A stretch of 64,000 nt of DNA from Diadophis punctatus similis. Lineage: Eukaryota > Chordata > Lepidosauria > Squamata > Dipsadidae. Within the stretch, counting starts at the first letter, position 1; the number at the start of each line of letters is the position of its first letter. A program made the translations under genes and the position numbers. The stretch covers positions 146,124,665 to 146,188,664 of the forward strand of contig JALIGW010000003.1 of the NCBI GenBank assembly GCA_023053685.1. The letters run 5' to 3'. Positions 35,722 to 47,688 of this stretch are shown here, piece after piece. The notes below the pieces were generated by a model. The model had not been told where the DNA came from. It did not search any database and saw only the letters and a list, made by a program, of their open reading frames with translations.

Positions 35722-36801
35722 GTGGCCATACTTACAAATCCAAACAAGGTTAAAAAAAGATCGAGAACAATATGGCATTTACGTGAAGCAATTAGAACTA
35801 GATAAAATTTTACTAGGAACAGAGAGAAAAATGACTCGAAAATTATACAATTTTTTACTAAGATATAAAATGGAGGAAGAGACTGTAAAAGAAACGATGA
35901 TTAGTTGGGCCAGGAACTTTGGGCATAATATAGAATTAGAACAATGGGACACAACTTTGGGAAAGGAACTACAAATTAACAACAGCAGTGGCATACAAAG
36001 AAAACCTCTACAAAATGTTTTATAGGTGGCATTTACCCCCAGCGAGATTGGCCAAAATGTTTTCAAATTTATCCCCTAAATGTTGGAGATGCAATTATAA
36101 ATCTGGAATACTATCATATGTGGTGGAAGTGCCCCTCCACAAGGAAGTACTGGTGTAAAATTCGAAGGTGGCTGGAAGAAATTATAGAGTAAAACATTGA
36201 TTTGAAACCAGAATGATTCCTATTAGGAATACTAGACCTGAAAATGAATAAGAAACTTCAATATATTATACTACATACTGTATACTTACTGCAGCTAGGA
36301 TTACATTTGCACAATATTGGAAACAAAATAACATACCCTCAGACGAAGTAGTAATTAGGAAAAAATTTTTCAATGTGCTGAAATGGATAAAATGACCATG
36401 GAGTTGAAAGAGAGAGATGATTTGGATCATTATGAAATATGAAATAAGGTGTACAATTTCTCAAAAATAGAAAATGATATAGAAGTTATGTTAACTGGAG
36501 TAATTAAACAGCATTAAGTCTAAAGATGTAAATACAAATGTAAATAAAATGTAGATATGAAAAATTAATATTCGTAGAATTGTTAAAATATATATTAAAA
36601 TAATGTTATTATACTAATAGAGAGATATAAATGCAAACTATGTAAGTTGATACGGAAAGCTGTAAAATATTCTTAAATGGTATGTATTGTTTTTGTTATG
36701 TCTTGTTATGTTTTCTTATTTTTGTATTTGTGGTTGTTTGTTATGTTGTTTTTTTAATGAGAAAATTGTTTACCAAAAACTATTTAAAAAAGAAAAAAAA
36801 A
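35722..36801 (+). mobile_element. L1 LINE, 5'-truncated, with 17-bp TSD
   Basis: GAAAAACTAGTTTATGC lies at 35705-35721 and again at 36802-36818, an exact 17-bp TSD. The insert starts in the ORF2 C-terminal region: KLYNFLLRYKMEEETVKETM, WARNFGHNIELEQWD, then, with frame changes, YRWHLPPARLAKMF and a CWRC-type cysteine motif. The 3' end has an A-rich tail at 36784-36807. Only about 1.08 kb of L1 was copied. Stops and frame changes make it non-functional. Confidence 0.93.
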
Positions 36802-36818
36802 GAAAAACTAGTTTATGC

Positions 36819-37617
36819 TTATGAATGGTTAGCAAAATAAAAGAAAATTTTATTGTTTACAGCAATTGTTTGCTTTCAAATTTAGGACCAGATTAAATGT
36901 TTTTCTGCATATAAGAGTGTTTATACCCAACTAGGTAAAACTGGTTTGACTCCTGTCTTTTTATTTCTTTATTTTTCGGCCTTCTGCTGGACTTTGCTGA
37001 TTTTTTAAAAGTTCCTTCGATATATTTATGTTCCCCAGTTCTATTTCTTTCTTTCTTATTTTTTCCAAATTTGGGTTAGTGATGAAAGAGGTAGGTAGAT
37101 CTCTTGTTCCCTTTGAAGTCACAATTTTTATTTTTTAATGTGTTTTTGTGTGTTTTAATTTGGAGGATTCTGTTTTTAAACATTTGTTCAATTACTGATT
37201 TAAGTATATTATACTATATTTAACTATGCCTATCTGTATTTATCCCTTATATATATATTCATGTATCTATAATAATATCTAAATATCTAGAATGGTATAA
37301 ATACACTTTTATTTTAAACTTGGTTTTGCTAGATGGTAACACTTAGGATATTGAATTATAAAAGTATGTGGCATATTGCTAAGTACAGAAAATTATTCAA
37401 GGTGATAAAAGATACAGTGATGTTATAAAAATACAATGTTATATTTTTTCAAGAAATTCATATCTTACAGCACAATACATCTCTCTTATCTAAAATTAGT
37501 TGCATTGCTTTATCTTATTTTATTTTGGTAATAATAATAAAGAAATACTAAAGAAATAGACGCTATGGTTCTAGTTTATATAGCTGAACAATGGAAGTGG
37601 TTCAGGAATGTTGCGAT
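36819..37617. other. Unassigned AT-rich DNA
   Basis: No gene or repeat is recognised. T-rich and AT-rich throughout. Confidence 0.45.
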
Positions 37618-37745
37618 CAGGGATGTCAAACTCATGGCTCAAATGCATCACATGCTGGCCACACCCACCCCCGGTTTAGGGAAGGGGGGGAAAGTCACAA
37701 TATGTCACGTGACAACAATGTGAGGCTGCAAGTTTGACACCCCTG
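37618..37745. mobile_element. hAT-type MITE, family D, short copy
   Basis: The ends CAGGGATGTCAAACTC and, inverted, AAGTTTGACACCCCTG define a 128-bp element. Flanking octamers GTTGCGAT and ATTTAGAT agree at only five positions, so the TSD is decayed. The copy at the window's right edge starts with the same terminus. Confidence 0.8.
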
Positions 37746-38165
37746 ATTTAGATGCTGCATGGCATTTTATTAATCATATGTGGGGATAGAAATGTGATTC
37801 TTCTTTGCAGAAGGATATTCCTTTTCTTTGTTTTATTAAGTCTGCTTAATAGCTCTGTTATTTTGTATTTAGGTAGAGGCATATACTCACAGAATCTATT
37901 TCACCTAAGGCCAGAGAAATCAATTTTACAGAAACCGTACTCAGAAATGAAATCTGCTTAGACTATAAAACCACAGAAGCTGATTACAGCTGCCCAACAA
38001 TTCTCTATATCCACGTGTATTTCTTCATATATCTTTGGGATTCATCGGATTTTAATGGGCCACTACATTCTCTGTACTGGCTTCCACTATATTGCATAAA
38101 AGTATTACCCATGGCGAAATTATAGATGGCTCCAGAATTTACAACCACTAACAATGGTTCTTAGT
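37746..38165. other. Unassigned DNA
   Basis: No gene or repeat is recognised. Confidence 0.45.
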
Positions 38166-38169
38166 ACTT

Positions 38170-39600
38170 ATTTCCTTTCTTAAGATATATTTTTATTGTT
38201 TACATATAAATATACTGAATACAGTGTAATTGTCCTGGCATTCCGCTTACCATAAAACAAAAGTAAAAACAGAATAAGATATATACTATTTTAAACAGTG
38301 CTAGTGTTGTACAATAGTTTCTGACCATCATATTCTAGTATGTCAACTTATCTATCATTCTAATACTTACATTCCTATATCGATATTAAAAATAATATCT
38401 CTTTCCATGTCCACCTAATCTGATTTTTTCGCATTCCAACTTCTACCTCATGTTTCTAACCATTGATAGAATCTATTCCATGTTGAATAGTATTCTGTAT
38501 CTCCTTTATCTTTTATTTTTAACGTTAGTCTGTCCATTTCTAGTATCTTCCTTATCATCTCATCCTCGGAAGGGGTGTTTTTGTTCTTCCACGGCTGCGC
38601 ATATACAATTCTTGCTGCGTTCAAGATACTGTATGTAACATTAGATATATTGTTCCTTTATCATAGCTGTCCGATATAATGCCTAATAAAAACAATTCTG
38701 GCTTAAAATCTATATGTTGTCTGATCATTTTTTCTAACCACGTATGGATTTGTGTCCAAAATTTCCTTGCCTTTATACAGGTCCACCACATGTGGTAATA
38801 TGTGCCAGATATTTGTTTACATTTCCAACAGTTTGGAGACAAATTGTTAAATGTTTTAGCCAATCTTGCTGGGGGCAGATGCCACCTATAGAACAATTTT
38901 CCTTATATGATGTGGCCATGATGTGGTCAGTTTCCGGTTTCTATCCCAAAGCTTTTGCCATTTTTCCAAATCTATATTATATCCAAAGTTTTTGGCCCAT
39001 ACTATCATCATCTCTTTAACCTGTTCTTCTTCCATTTTATAATTTAATAGGTAATTGTATAGTATCTCTATCAATTTGTCATCAGTCCCCACCAGAGCTG
39101 GGTTCCTGCCGGAGCTGTCCAGTGCGCAGCTCCGGTAGGAAGCAGCCGATTGCGCAATTTGCGCACGGCCGCTCCGGAGCCCTCTCTGCCAGTCCATCGC
39201 ACACGTCGCCATCTTTTTCTGTGAATTTTGGGCAATTTTGCTTCTGCGCATGCACGGAAGCAAAATTGTGCTAAAATCTCGCAAGGGGACGTGCGTGTGA
39301 GAGAGATTTCAGAGAGATTTTGCTTCCGTGCATGCGCAGAAGCAAAATCACGCCAAAATCTCTCTCGCACGCATCCCCTTGCGAGATTTCAGTGCAATTT
39401 TGCTTCTGCACATGCGCAGAAGCAAAATTGCATGAGGGGGCGCACACGAAACGTGGAGATGCGCCTGCAGGCAAGCAAGCAACCCGACCCGGTCCCCAAT
39501 AATATCTTGTCCAATGTTGTTAGTTCTCTATAAAAACCCCATGTTTTCACATCTTTCACATAACGCTCTCCACCTTAGAAGCATTGATACACCCAAATGT
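38170..39600 (-). mobile_element. L1 LINE C-terminal region, split by a hAT MITE
   Basis: The minus strand encodes the ORF2 C-terminus: LTTLDKILLG (about 39530-39500), then after the hAT, TDDKLIEILYNYLLNYKMEE, WAKNFGYNIDLEKW, FYRWHLPPARLAKTFNNLSP, CWKCKQISGTYYHMWWTCIK and ARKFWTQIHTWLEKMI. The CxxC...HxWWxC cluster is the L1 zinc-knuckle-like motif. The 3' part (38620-38170) is frame-shifted. Both ends are approximate. The element parallels the L1 at 35.7 kb, with which it shares the KILLGT segment. Confidence 0.88.
39093..39491. mobile_element. hAT-type MITE, family A, inside L1 ORF2
   Basis: The ends are CAGAGCTGGGTTCCTGCC and, inverted, AAGCAACCCGACCCG. Flanks GTCCCCAC (39085-39092) and GTCCCCAA (39492-39499) differ at one base. 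Removal rejoins the L1 protein between Gly and Thr of KILLGT. The interior has repeated AAGCAAAATCGC-type segments with CGCATGC cores in both orientations. Frames inside it are mirror-image artefacts of these inverted segments. Confidence 0.92.
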
Positions 39601-40739
39601 CATAAATATGGAAAAAAATTGTTTCTTATAAAGATATATTAAATGAGAAGGGTGAATTGAAAACCAGATTAAAACTAAAAAACCAAGGGGTGGAATTAGT
39701 ACTTATTTCTATCTCTCTCTCTAACTTAAGGGGGAGATGTTCATGCCTTCCATTTCTTGGCATTCTGGTTCATTTTGTTATTTCTAGGAAAGCTGCATTT
39801 CCCCCTTTTGTAGTTCAGCATTTCTAATCTTCAGCTTGAATTGTGGATATTTCCTGACATTGCTTCAATACAAAACCCTCTTGCTGCTGGTCCCTGTAAA
39901 AAGCTCTATTGGTTTTAAAATTCTCTGCTTATTTTCAAAGGACAGAAAGGTTGCAGAGCTTCACAGGTTTTTCCCCCTGTTGTATTCTTCAGCTGTTAGC
40001 AGTATGAATCATCAGGTTACTCATATTATTTCAAGCTCTTTTCAAGGCTGATTCACATATATTTTGGGTAATCATGACTTCCTAAAATACTATGAGACTT
40101 TTTCCTTCTGCCCACTCTTATCAACACATAACAATAGGTTGGACAAATATATATTTTTATACTGCGCATTTTAGCTGGCGTTTGAAAGTTGGGGCCTATA
40201 ACATCCTTGCTCTTCAAAAATCTACATTTCTGTATTGCAATTCATTTTTTTTACCTTTACAAAGTTAGTCAGAACTTGAAATATTAATATTAATTAACTT
40301 GTGAATATATAAGCTTGATTTAAATTTAATTAGTACACCAAAGCCAAGATAAATTAGCATAGTTTAATTAAAACCATGCTATTTTATTTAAAATAGTAAC
40401 AATTCCAATTAAGAAGATGGTTTGCATTATGTAGAAACAGTGGGTTAGCTCCAACTACAATCATAGTTAAAACAGATCAATTGCAGTGAAAAAAAAAGTT
40501 AATCATGTCTATCCCAATGATTTAAATGGGATCCTCCAATGTCCAAGTAAATATTGAAGATATTCTACATCCACAATTAATTCTTCATTAAGTCGAACAC
40601 TGGGTCTGCATTGGCAGGGCAGAGAAATCTGCATGAATGAATGAGTGAAGAAAAGAGAGGATTTTGAAATTTAAATTCCAAATATCCAAAATAGTTTTCA
40701 TAGCTGGACCTATAATGCTTTTAAAAGGTTCCTGTGTTT
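39601..40739. other. Unassigned AT-rich DNA
   Basis: No gene or repeat is recognised. Confidence 0.45.
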
Positions 40740-40854
40740 TTGTCCCAAAGGTGCTTTTTCAAAAGGCAACTGGATGTTTCGCTTCTCATCCAAGAGGCTT
40801 CCAAGAAAAACAAAGAAAGTCCAGTTGCCTTTTGAAAAAGCACCTTTGGGACAA
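40740..40854. repeat. Hairpin repeat (35-bp perfect arms), family H
   Basis: TTGTCCCAAAGGTGCTTTTT... at 40740-40774 is the exact reverse complement of 40820-40854, with a 45-bp loop. Related copies lie at 50876-51052 and 61087-61310. The trailing text (TATGACTTGGATGACTGAGA) also recurs after the 51-kb copy, so the repeat unit extends beyond the hairpin. I cannot name the family; inverted repeats of this kind occur in Penelope-like and fold-back elements. Confidence 0.85.
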
Positions 40855-41049
40855 CTATGACTTGGATGACTGAGAATCTCCATTGACATTCCTGGATTTT
40901 TGTACCCAATCTTGGCAAATTCTGGGCATAACTAAAAGCTGGGATATCTCAGGACTTGAACTGCCTTGAAACAGAAACTAAGGTTCTGCAATGAAGGAAG
41001 TGAGGGAAGGAGAGAGGGAGGCAAACAGGCAGGATTCCCCATTCCCCAT

Positions 41050-42240
41050 TTGGTACATGACAAACTACTGTTAAAACTAAGCTCTTACGGCATTTCCGGA
41101 TCCCTACACAAGTGGATAGCTGCGTTCCTGTCAAACAGGCAACAGGTAGTCAAAATAAGGAGCGTCCTATCAAACCCTGCACCAGTTAACAGCGGTGTCC
41201 CCCAAGGCAGTTTTTAAGGACCCACTCTCTTTCTAATTTACATAAATGACCTTTATGATCATATTATAAGCAGCTGCATCCTCTTCACTGATGACGTAAA
41301 ACTATTTAACACCACTGACAATACTACTGCCCTACAAAGCGACCTTGACTATATGTCAGAATGGTCGAACAATTGACAACTTCAAATCTCAACCAACAAA
41401 TGCTCTGTCTTACACATTGGCAACAAAAATCAGAACACCAAATACAAGCTGGGTGGATACAACCTCGTAGACGACCCTCACTTTGTCAAGGACCTAGGAG
41501 TACTTATCTCAAATGATCTAAGCCGCAGAGCTCACTGTAACAGCATTGCCAAAAAGGCATTAAGAACTCTTAACCTAATTTTGCGAAGCTTCTTTTCCAG
41601 TAACATTGTATTGCTAACTAGGGCATACAAAACCTTTGCCAGACCAATTCTCGAATACAGCTCGTCTGCCTGGAATCCACACTGTATATCAGACATTAAT
41701 ACAATTGAGCAAGTCCAGAGGTATTTCACGAGAAGAGTACTTCACTCCTCTGCTCACAATAGAATACCTTATGCCATCAGGCTTGAAATTTTGGCCTTGG
41801 ACAACCTAGAACTACGCCGCCTATGGTCTGACCTAAGCGTAGTACACAAAATTGTCTGCTACACGTCCTACCTGTCAATGACTACTTCAGCTTCAACCGC
41901 AATAATACATGAGCAAACAATAGATACAAACTCAGGGTAAACTGCTCCAAACTCAATTGCAGAAAATACGACTTCAGCAACAGAGTGATCAATGCCTGGA
42001 ATGCACTACCTGACTCTGTTGATATATCCTCAAACCCCCAAAACTTTAACCTTAAACTGTCTACCGTGGACCTCACCCCATTCCTAAGAGGTCTGTAAGG
42101 GGGCATGGATAAGCACACCAGTGAGGCTACCGTCCCTGTCCTACTGTTCCCTTTTATTCGTACTCATTTCCTGTGTTCATAGCCATGTTTATACTTATAC
42201 CTGTTTAATTTTGACAAACTAACTAAATAAAAATAAATAA
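41050..42240 (+). mobile_element. L2-like LINE, 5'-truncated, broken reverse transcriptase
   Basis: Conceptual translation shows DKLLLKLSSYGISGSLHKWI, NSGVPQGS, a premature TAA at 41215-41217 just after it, the catalytic FTDDVKLF (A to T in FADD), another stop about 41375, then FARPILEYSSSAWNPHCISD, IEQVQRYFTRRVL and SNPQNFNLKLSTVDLTPFLR. The 3' end reads GTCCCTGTCCTACTGTTCCC and ends in an AAATA-type tail at 42220-42250. Shorter copies lie at 18.3 and 27.7 kb. L2, Rex and CR1 are close relatives; L2-like is my best call. Confidence 0.85.
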
Positions 42241-42250
42241 ATAAAATAAA

Positions 42251-42985
42251 AATTCTCACTGCTAGCTTCCCAGAAAGAAGCTCAAAGGGAAAGTCAGCAG
42301 GAAGTTAAAGTTACTCCTGCTCCCACTGATTTCTTTGCATACCTGTGGTCATTCTGTTCCGGCAAGGAAAAATCTCTGAAATGATGGCCCAACAGGTTGT
42401 GTGTTGTCTACTTTGTTTAATTAATTAAATGTGGATGTCAACAAGAATGTCTTCCACATTTGCTTGTATTGTAACAAATTTGACACTTTTTGGGGCGAGG
42501 GGGAAAATAAGTATTATAAACAATAGGCACCTTGACAAAATCTGATTTTCAGACACAAGCAGATTGGATATCAGCAGGAGAAGACATGAGTGGAAAGGAC
42601 TCTGAAGATGAATAGTGCCATCAGACAGATTTATGCTGGAAAGAATGGTCTCCAGCATCTTGATTAAAAGCTGTTGAAAACATTATTGTCTAATGCCAGA
42701 ATCTTAAACTAAGCTTTCTAACAAAGGGCACAGAACAATGTGTCACACAGCACCTTGTTGCCACTGCGCTTTGTTCTAACTGCCCACTTCCAGATCATGC
42801 TAATTGACAACCCTGTTGAGAATTCTTTACAGCGCTGTAATTAAGTCACAAGGTTATAAGTACTTGAGCCATTGTGTCTAAGACACCTCTGTGTGAGAAC
42901 ACACACACTGGAGATATTATTTGAAGACTTGAGTGTCATTAATGGCTTTATATCTAAATGTATTTGGGGTGTATGGGGTGCTCAG
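42251..42985. other. Unassigned DNA
   Basis: No gene or repeat is recognised. The part at 42720-42900 is less AT-rich and has no obvious repeat character. Confidence 0.4.
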
Positions 42986-42999
42986 GGAGGGGTAGCACC

Positions 43000-43560
43000 T
43001 CTGGTGTAGAGGCATGTCATGTCCTTTTACGGCAGCTCATTTTAGGGCAGCTTTTAGGGTAGTTCGTTCACCTTTGGTCCCCACCTGTCACTCAGCTCTC
43101 ACCTGTGGCTCCTAGCAGCTGTAGCATGCGCAGCGCCACACCCCGGGCAACAGCTTCGACAGGCTGGCCAAACCAGGTTGAGAGTAGCCATTGGGTCATC
43201 GACCTTCGGTGAGATAGGGACTTGTCTATGCCGAGCATGTGAAGACAGATTCCGGCAGACTGAGCGGATGAAATCTACTAGAATAGGACAACGGTCATGA
43301 AGGCGGTCTCTGCAAGCAATGTGGTATACTAAGAGCACGGCAAGACACGAAAGACGCCCTGGTCAACCACTGCACCCAGCCCATCTCCAACTGTCTCAAC
43401 TCTGTCCTGCTATTTGGAGCAAGATGGAATCTGGAAAGAGAGAGTGAGGCTGACAATGCGGACCTCTCCCTCACTTTAATCCAATTCACGCGCAAGTCTT
43501 GACATCCCCCCCAATTCCTGTGAAATGTCAAGGTTCTCTTCGAATACGATGGACGAACAT
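43000..43560. other. Unclassified CpG-containing segment
   Basis: This 560-bp block is clearly richer in G+C and CpG than its flanks. One plus-strand frame (about 43290-43500) reads NDGHEGGLCKQCGILRARQD, then NHCTQPISNCLNSVLLFGAR, with paired cysteines. I see no inverted ends, tail or duplication. It may be part of a mobile element I do not recognise. I assign no function. Confidence 0.4.
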
Positions 43561-43972
43561 CATCAATCAATCAATCTAAATTATTTATCTGTTCCTTACA
43601 GACAGAATGCAACCAAATCCAGGAACATGGATATCCCAGACATTACGTATTTCAGTATTGGTGGACGTTATTATTGGGTCCCTTCCAGTTACAAGTCTTC
43701 CCTTCCAGTCCTTCAGGTCTTCCACTTTAATTGAATCAATCTACTTCACTCCTCTTCTTCTCTTTTCCTCTACCTTTTCCAGCATTCCAGAGTTCTCAAG
43801 GGAGCTGGTTATTAGGCAAAGAATTGAAAATATGATAACATCATAATCTGACTTTTTAAATTCCTTGACTGAGAACTCTACATTGATTTGTCCTATGATT
43901 CATTTCTCCATTTGACTGTCTATGGCATTCCAAGGAATTTTCTCCAACAGCACAGTTCAAAAGTATTGTATC

Positions 43973-44608
43973 CAGTGGTGGGTTCCTACCAGTGCGGTCC
44001 ACTCTATAGCACCGGTAGCAGCCCGCTGGTGACGTCACAGTACCGGTGCGGTCAGTGCCTGGGCACCGCCATTTTTTTTTAAAAAAATTAAATTGTTTTT
44101 TTAAAAATTTCTTCTGCGCATGCCCAGAAGCCGAGCTTCCAGCACTGCGCATGCGCTGCCTTCCTACCCCACAGTGAGTCCAAGCAGGGGAGGATGGCTG
44201 AGGGAGTGCGTGAGATGCTGAAAGAATGGGCGGCAGGACCTATCTCAGTTCCCCTCCCTTCAGCAGTCCGAGAAGCCACGAACGTGCGGTGATGATCCCA
44301 GGTATTTTCGCATGTTCGAGGCTTCTCGAGCTGCTGAGGGGAGGGGGAATGGGTGGCAGGAGCCTAGGATCATCGAATGGGAAGAAGCATTCAGGCCGAA
44401 CGGAACCTCCTAGAAGAACCGCTGCTGCGGTCTTGCTGCTCCCGCTGCGGGGGGCTGCATTGCGGGAGGGCAATGCCCCCCCCCGCTTCTCTGGCCACTG
44501 CCAAGCTCCCGAGGCCCACGCCCACCCAGTCACATGGCTGGCTAGCCACACCCACTAAATAAGCCACACCCACAGAGTGGTAATAAAAAAATTAGGAACC
44601 CGCCCCTG
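43973..44608. mobile_element. hAT-type MITE, family A, long copy (636 bp)
   Basis: The ends are CAGTGGTGGGTTCCTACC and, inverted, TTAGGAACCCGCCCCTG. Both flanks are ATTGTATC (43965-43972, 44609-44616), a perfect 8-bp TSD. It carries TGACGTCA at 44030-44037 and a GCGCATGCGC palindrome at 44147-44156. GC-rich in the middle (44250-44530). Overlapping frames on both strands reflect GC content, not coding. Confidence 0.96.
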
Positions 44609-44616
44609 ATTGTATC

Positions 44617-45547
44617 AATATTCTCACTATCCTTCTTGAAAGTCTAACTATCACTTCCATAGAGTGTGACAAAAACAGCCATTGCCTGCATGATTTTGAT
44701 CTATATAAGTACAAACATGTCACAGCACCTGAATATCTTTTCCAAGGCCTTTATAGTTATTCTACTACGTGATAATTTGTAGTATATTTCTTGACCGTTG
44801 GTTCCTTTATTTTAACTTTCCTGACTTCTCTTGCACATGTCCCTGAATTATCAGTTCCTGTCTATTTGTATGGCATAAATCTGATTATCACACAAAGCTT
44901 TAATATCTACCCTGAATTGATCCAATTGTATCCCATAATTTTTGGTTTTGGTTTCCAATATTCAGTATGGAATTCTTTCTGTGTGGAATTTGATTCCCAC
45001 AAACACAATGAAATGAATAGACAATTAACAGCTATTCAGTCAACTATTTGGAGAGAATAGTAACATAGAACCAAAGATTCAGTGGGTAAAAACTTTCCTT
45101 TAAAAAAAATGTCTTTAATGGAGCTGTGTTTCTTCAAGGGATGTTTCACTTCAAAAGCAGCTTGAGTGAAACATCTCTCGAATCTGTTTCATAAGCAACC
45201 TGGTCTAGCTCTCTCTGCTTCTGAAGAGTGAATGGAAGGAAGTAAATACGTTCTCTTGTCATGCCCTCTTTTCCTTTAACCTCATTGTCTGGTGCTCCCA
45301 ATAATCATTTGTGCAAGCCTTTCCTCATGTACTGTGCTAACTATGGCATGCAGAACCCTTGTTGCAGCTGTTGCAAAACAATCAAACCACTTTTTGCAAT
45401 CTGGGATTTTGAATTGTTGTAGGTGATATTGCCCAAAAAGCCAACCTCCCCCACAAAAAAGAATTAGCCCAGACACAATACAACTTTCTCTCTAGGGTAA
45501 GTTCCAATTTTAAAGCCACACAGTGCCTTTATCTACATCTTTTCATG
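44617..45547. other. Unassigned DNA
   Basis: No gene or repeat is recognised. A near inverted repeat around TTTCACTTCAAAAGCAGCTT lies at about 45140-45180. Confidence 0.4.
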
Positions 45548-45548
45548 C

Positions 45549-45619
<71 letters not shown>

Positions 45620-45731
45620 TCCTTCCTTCCTTCCTTCCTTCCTTCCTTCTTTCCTTCTTTCCTTTTCCTTCTTTCCTTTTTTCCTTCTTTCCTTTTCCTT
45701 CTTTCCTTCTTTCCTTCTTTCCTTCTTTCCT

Positions 45732-45807
<76 letters not shown>

Positions 45808-45832
45808 TCCTTCTTTCTTTATCTTTATCATC
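45548..45832. repeat. (CTTT)n/(CCTT)n microsatellite, about 285 bp
   Basis: A compound pyrimidine array: pure CTTT units at both ends, CCTT and mixed CTTTCCTT units in the middle (about 45620-45730). The long Phe/Ser/Leu and Lys/Glu/Arg frames across it are artefacts. Confidence 0.98.
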
Positions 45833-46370
45833 TATTTATCACACAACATTTTTTCTTTAATTAAGAACATGGCCAGTTATCGCCCTTCCTCTTATTCCTT
45901 TTTTTTTCTAGGCATCAGAGACATTCAGGTAGGATCACATCTGAGAAAGACAGGAAGAAAAGTGAAGACATAGGCTGGAAACATATAATTAAGGATCCAC
46001 ATCTTTTTACACATGTGGCATATATGATGTATATCAAAAATGGTTGTGTGGTCACAGTCAGTATTTTTATTTGCTTTACACCTTCTCTCCCCCCATGCCC
46101 CCACATTTTTTCAGACTGGCTTGAGCCCTAAGAAAGTTGTTTTTATTCCCTGTATGTCTGAAACTGCAAATACCAGTTATTCCCTAGTCCTCTCTTTTCC
46201 TTGGTATTTCCATCCAACAGTGTGTTCAATTTTCCACCCCGGTGCCATTCTGATGAGATGAAGTAATGGTCTTGTAAAATAAAGCAGAGAATGATACATG
46301 ACTATATAGTTATCCCTGTTTTTCAGACGTGATTGTAGTAAGGAATTGAACACTCTCCCATATCCTAGAA

Positions 46371-46799
46371 CAGTGATGGCGAACCTTTTTTTGCTCAGGT
46401 ACCAAAAGGGCGTGCACACGCGAGATAGCGTGCACATGTGTGCCCACACCCATAATGCAATGCCCTCCCCCATGCATGTGCACACAACCCCCCATGCTGC
46501 CCCCCACGCACATGCTTTCCTGAAGCCTGGGGAGGGCGAAAAACGGCCCAACTGGAAGTTCATTTCCAAACTTCCGGTAGGCCTGTTGGGTCCGTTTTTC
46601 ACCATCCACAGGCTCCGGAGACTTTCCTGAAGCCTGGGAAGAGCGACAATGGCCTCCACCCCACCCTCTGGAAGGCTGAAAATCAGCTGGCCAGTGCGCA
46701 CATGCGCGCTGGAGCTGACATAGGGCAATGCCTCGTGTGCCCTCAGATATGGCTCTGTGTGCCACCTATGGCACGCGTGCCATAGGTTCGCCATCACGG
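46371..46799. mobile_element. hAT-type MITE, family C, full copy
   Basis: The left end is CAGTGATGGCGAACCTTTTT and the right end, inverted, TAGGTTCGCCATCACGG. Both flanks are TCCTAGAA (46363-46370, 46800-46807), a perfect 8-bp TSD. The interior is GTGCACA-rich on the left and GC-rich in the centre. The 206-aa minus-strand frame spans the element and its flanks and has no protein features. Confidence 0.96.
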
Positions 46800-46807
46800 T
46801 CCTAGAA

Positions 46808-47640
46808 GATTTATATGTTAAAATATTTCTATTTACACTTGGTTAAGAGAGATGTGATCATGGTCTCCAATCTTGTCATTTTCTAAAATTTAGGATAAAT
46901 ATAAAGCAACATCATAAGTGATGTACTACTTATTATTTAAACAATGGTAAGGCCCTAATCAGTTTTACCATTAAATGGGAAGATAATTTAAGCAATTACA
47001 TTTACAGCCACTAACAAACAGCACCAATTAACTAGGAAATACATTTCACATTATATAATACTTCAAAGTTCCAGAACAGCAGGACTGTTCTTAATTGTTA
47101 ATTCTAATAATGTAGTTTAATAATACAATAAACTTTGATTTAATAGACCATTTGAAGAAACGTGTGTCCATTAACTCTGAACTTCTGTTAAATATAAATC
47201 TAAATAATGTTCATAAAATTTATGCCATTTATGTAATCATATAATTTACAGTGTGTATACTGTATGAAATTTTACGCCCAATTGGAAAACTGTATGTTTC
47301 CCCCCCTCAGAATTGGAAAACTGTATTTTTCCAAGTCAGTTTTTATTAGTTATAGTGCATACAAAATATGCTGAAGAATAGTCTATAAAACTGGAGTTTT
47401 ACTGTACTTGTATAAGCAAACAGTGAATTTGGCATTATAATCTTTCAACACAAGTTCCTTCCCTTGTTATCATTGTTATTTAAGTAAATCACTTTTGATT
47501 ACTATACAATATTGCCTGTGTCTAATTTATCTTTTTTTTCTTATCTTTTTTCTTTCCTTCCTCTTCCCCAGTGTATAATCTTCCCAATCTCCAGTCAGCA
47601 GCATCTTTATTAGCATTTACTAATCATATGTATAATTTTT

Positions 47641-47688
<48 letters not shown>

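Noticed and set aside
45523..45973. Long Phe/Ser/Leu and Lys/Glu/Arg frames
   Set aside because: Low-complexity translations of the CTTT/CCTT microsatellite.
46177..46797. 206-aa minus-strand frame
   Set aside because: It spans a hAT MITE with defined ends and TSD, and its residues are just translated MITE sequence.
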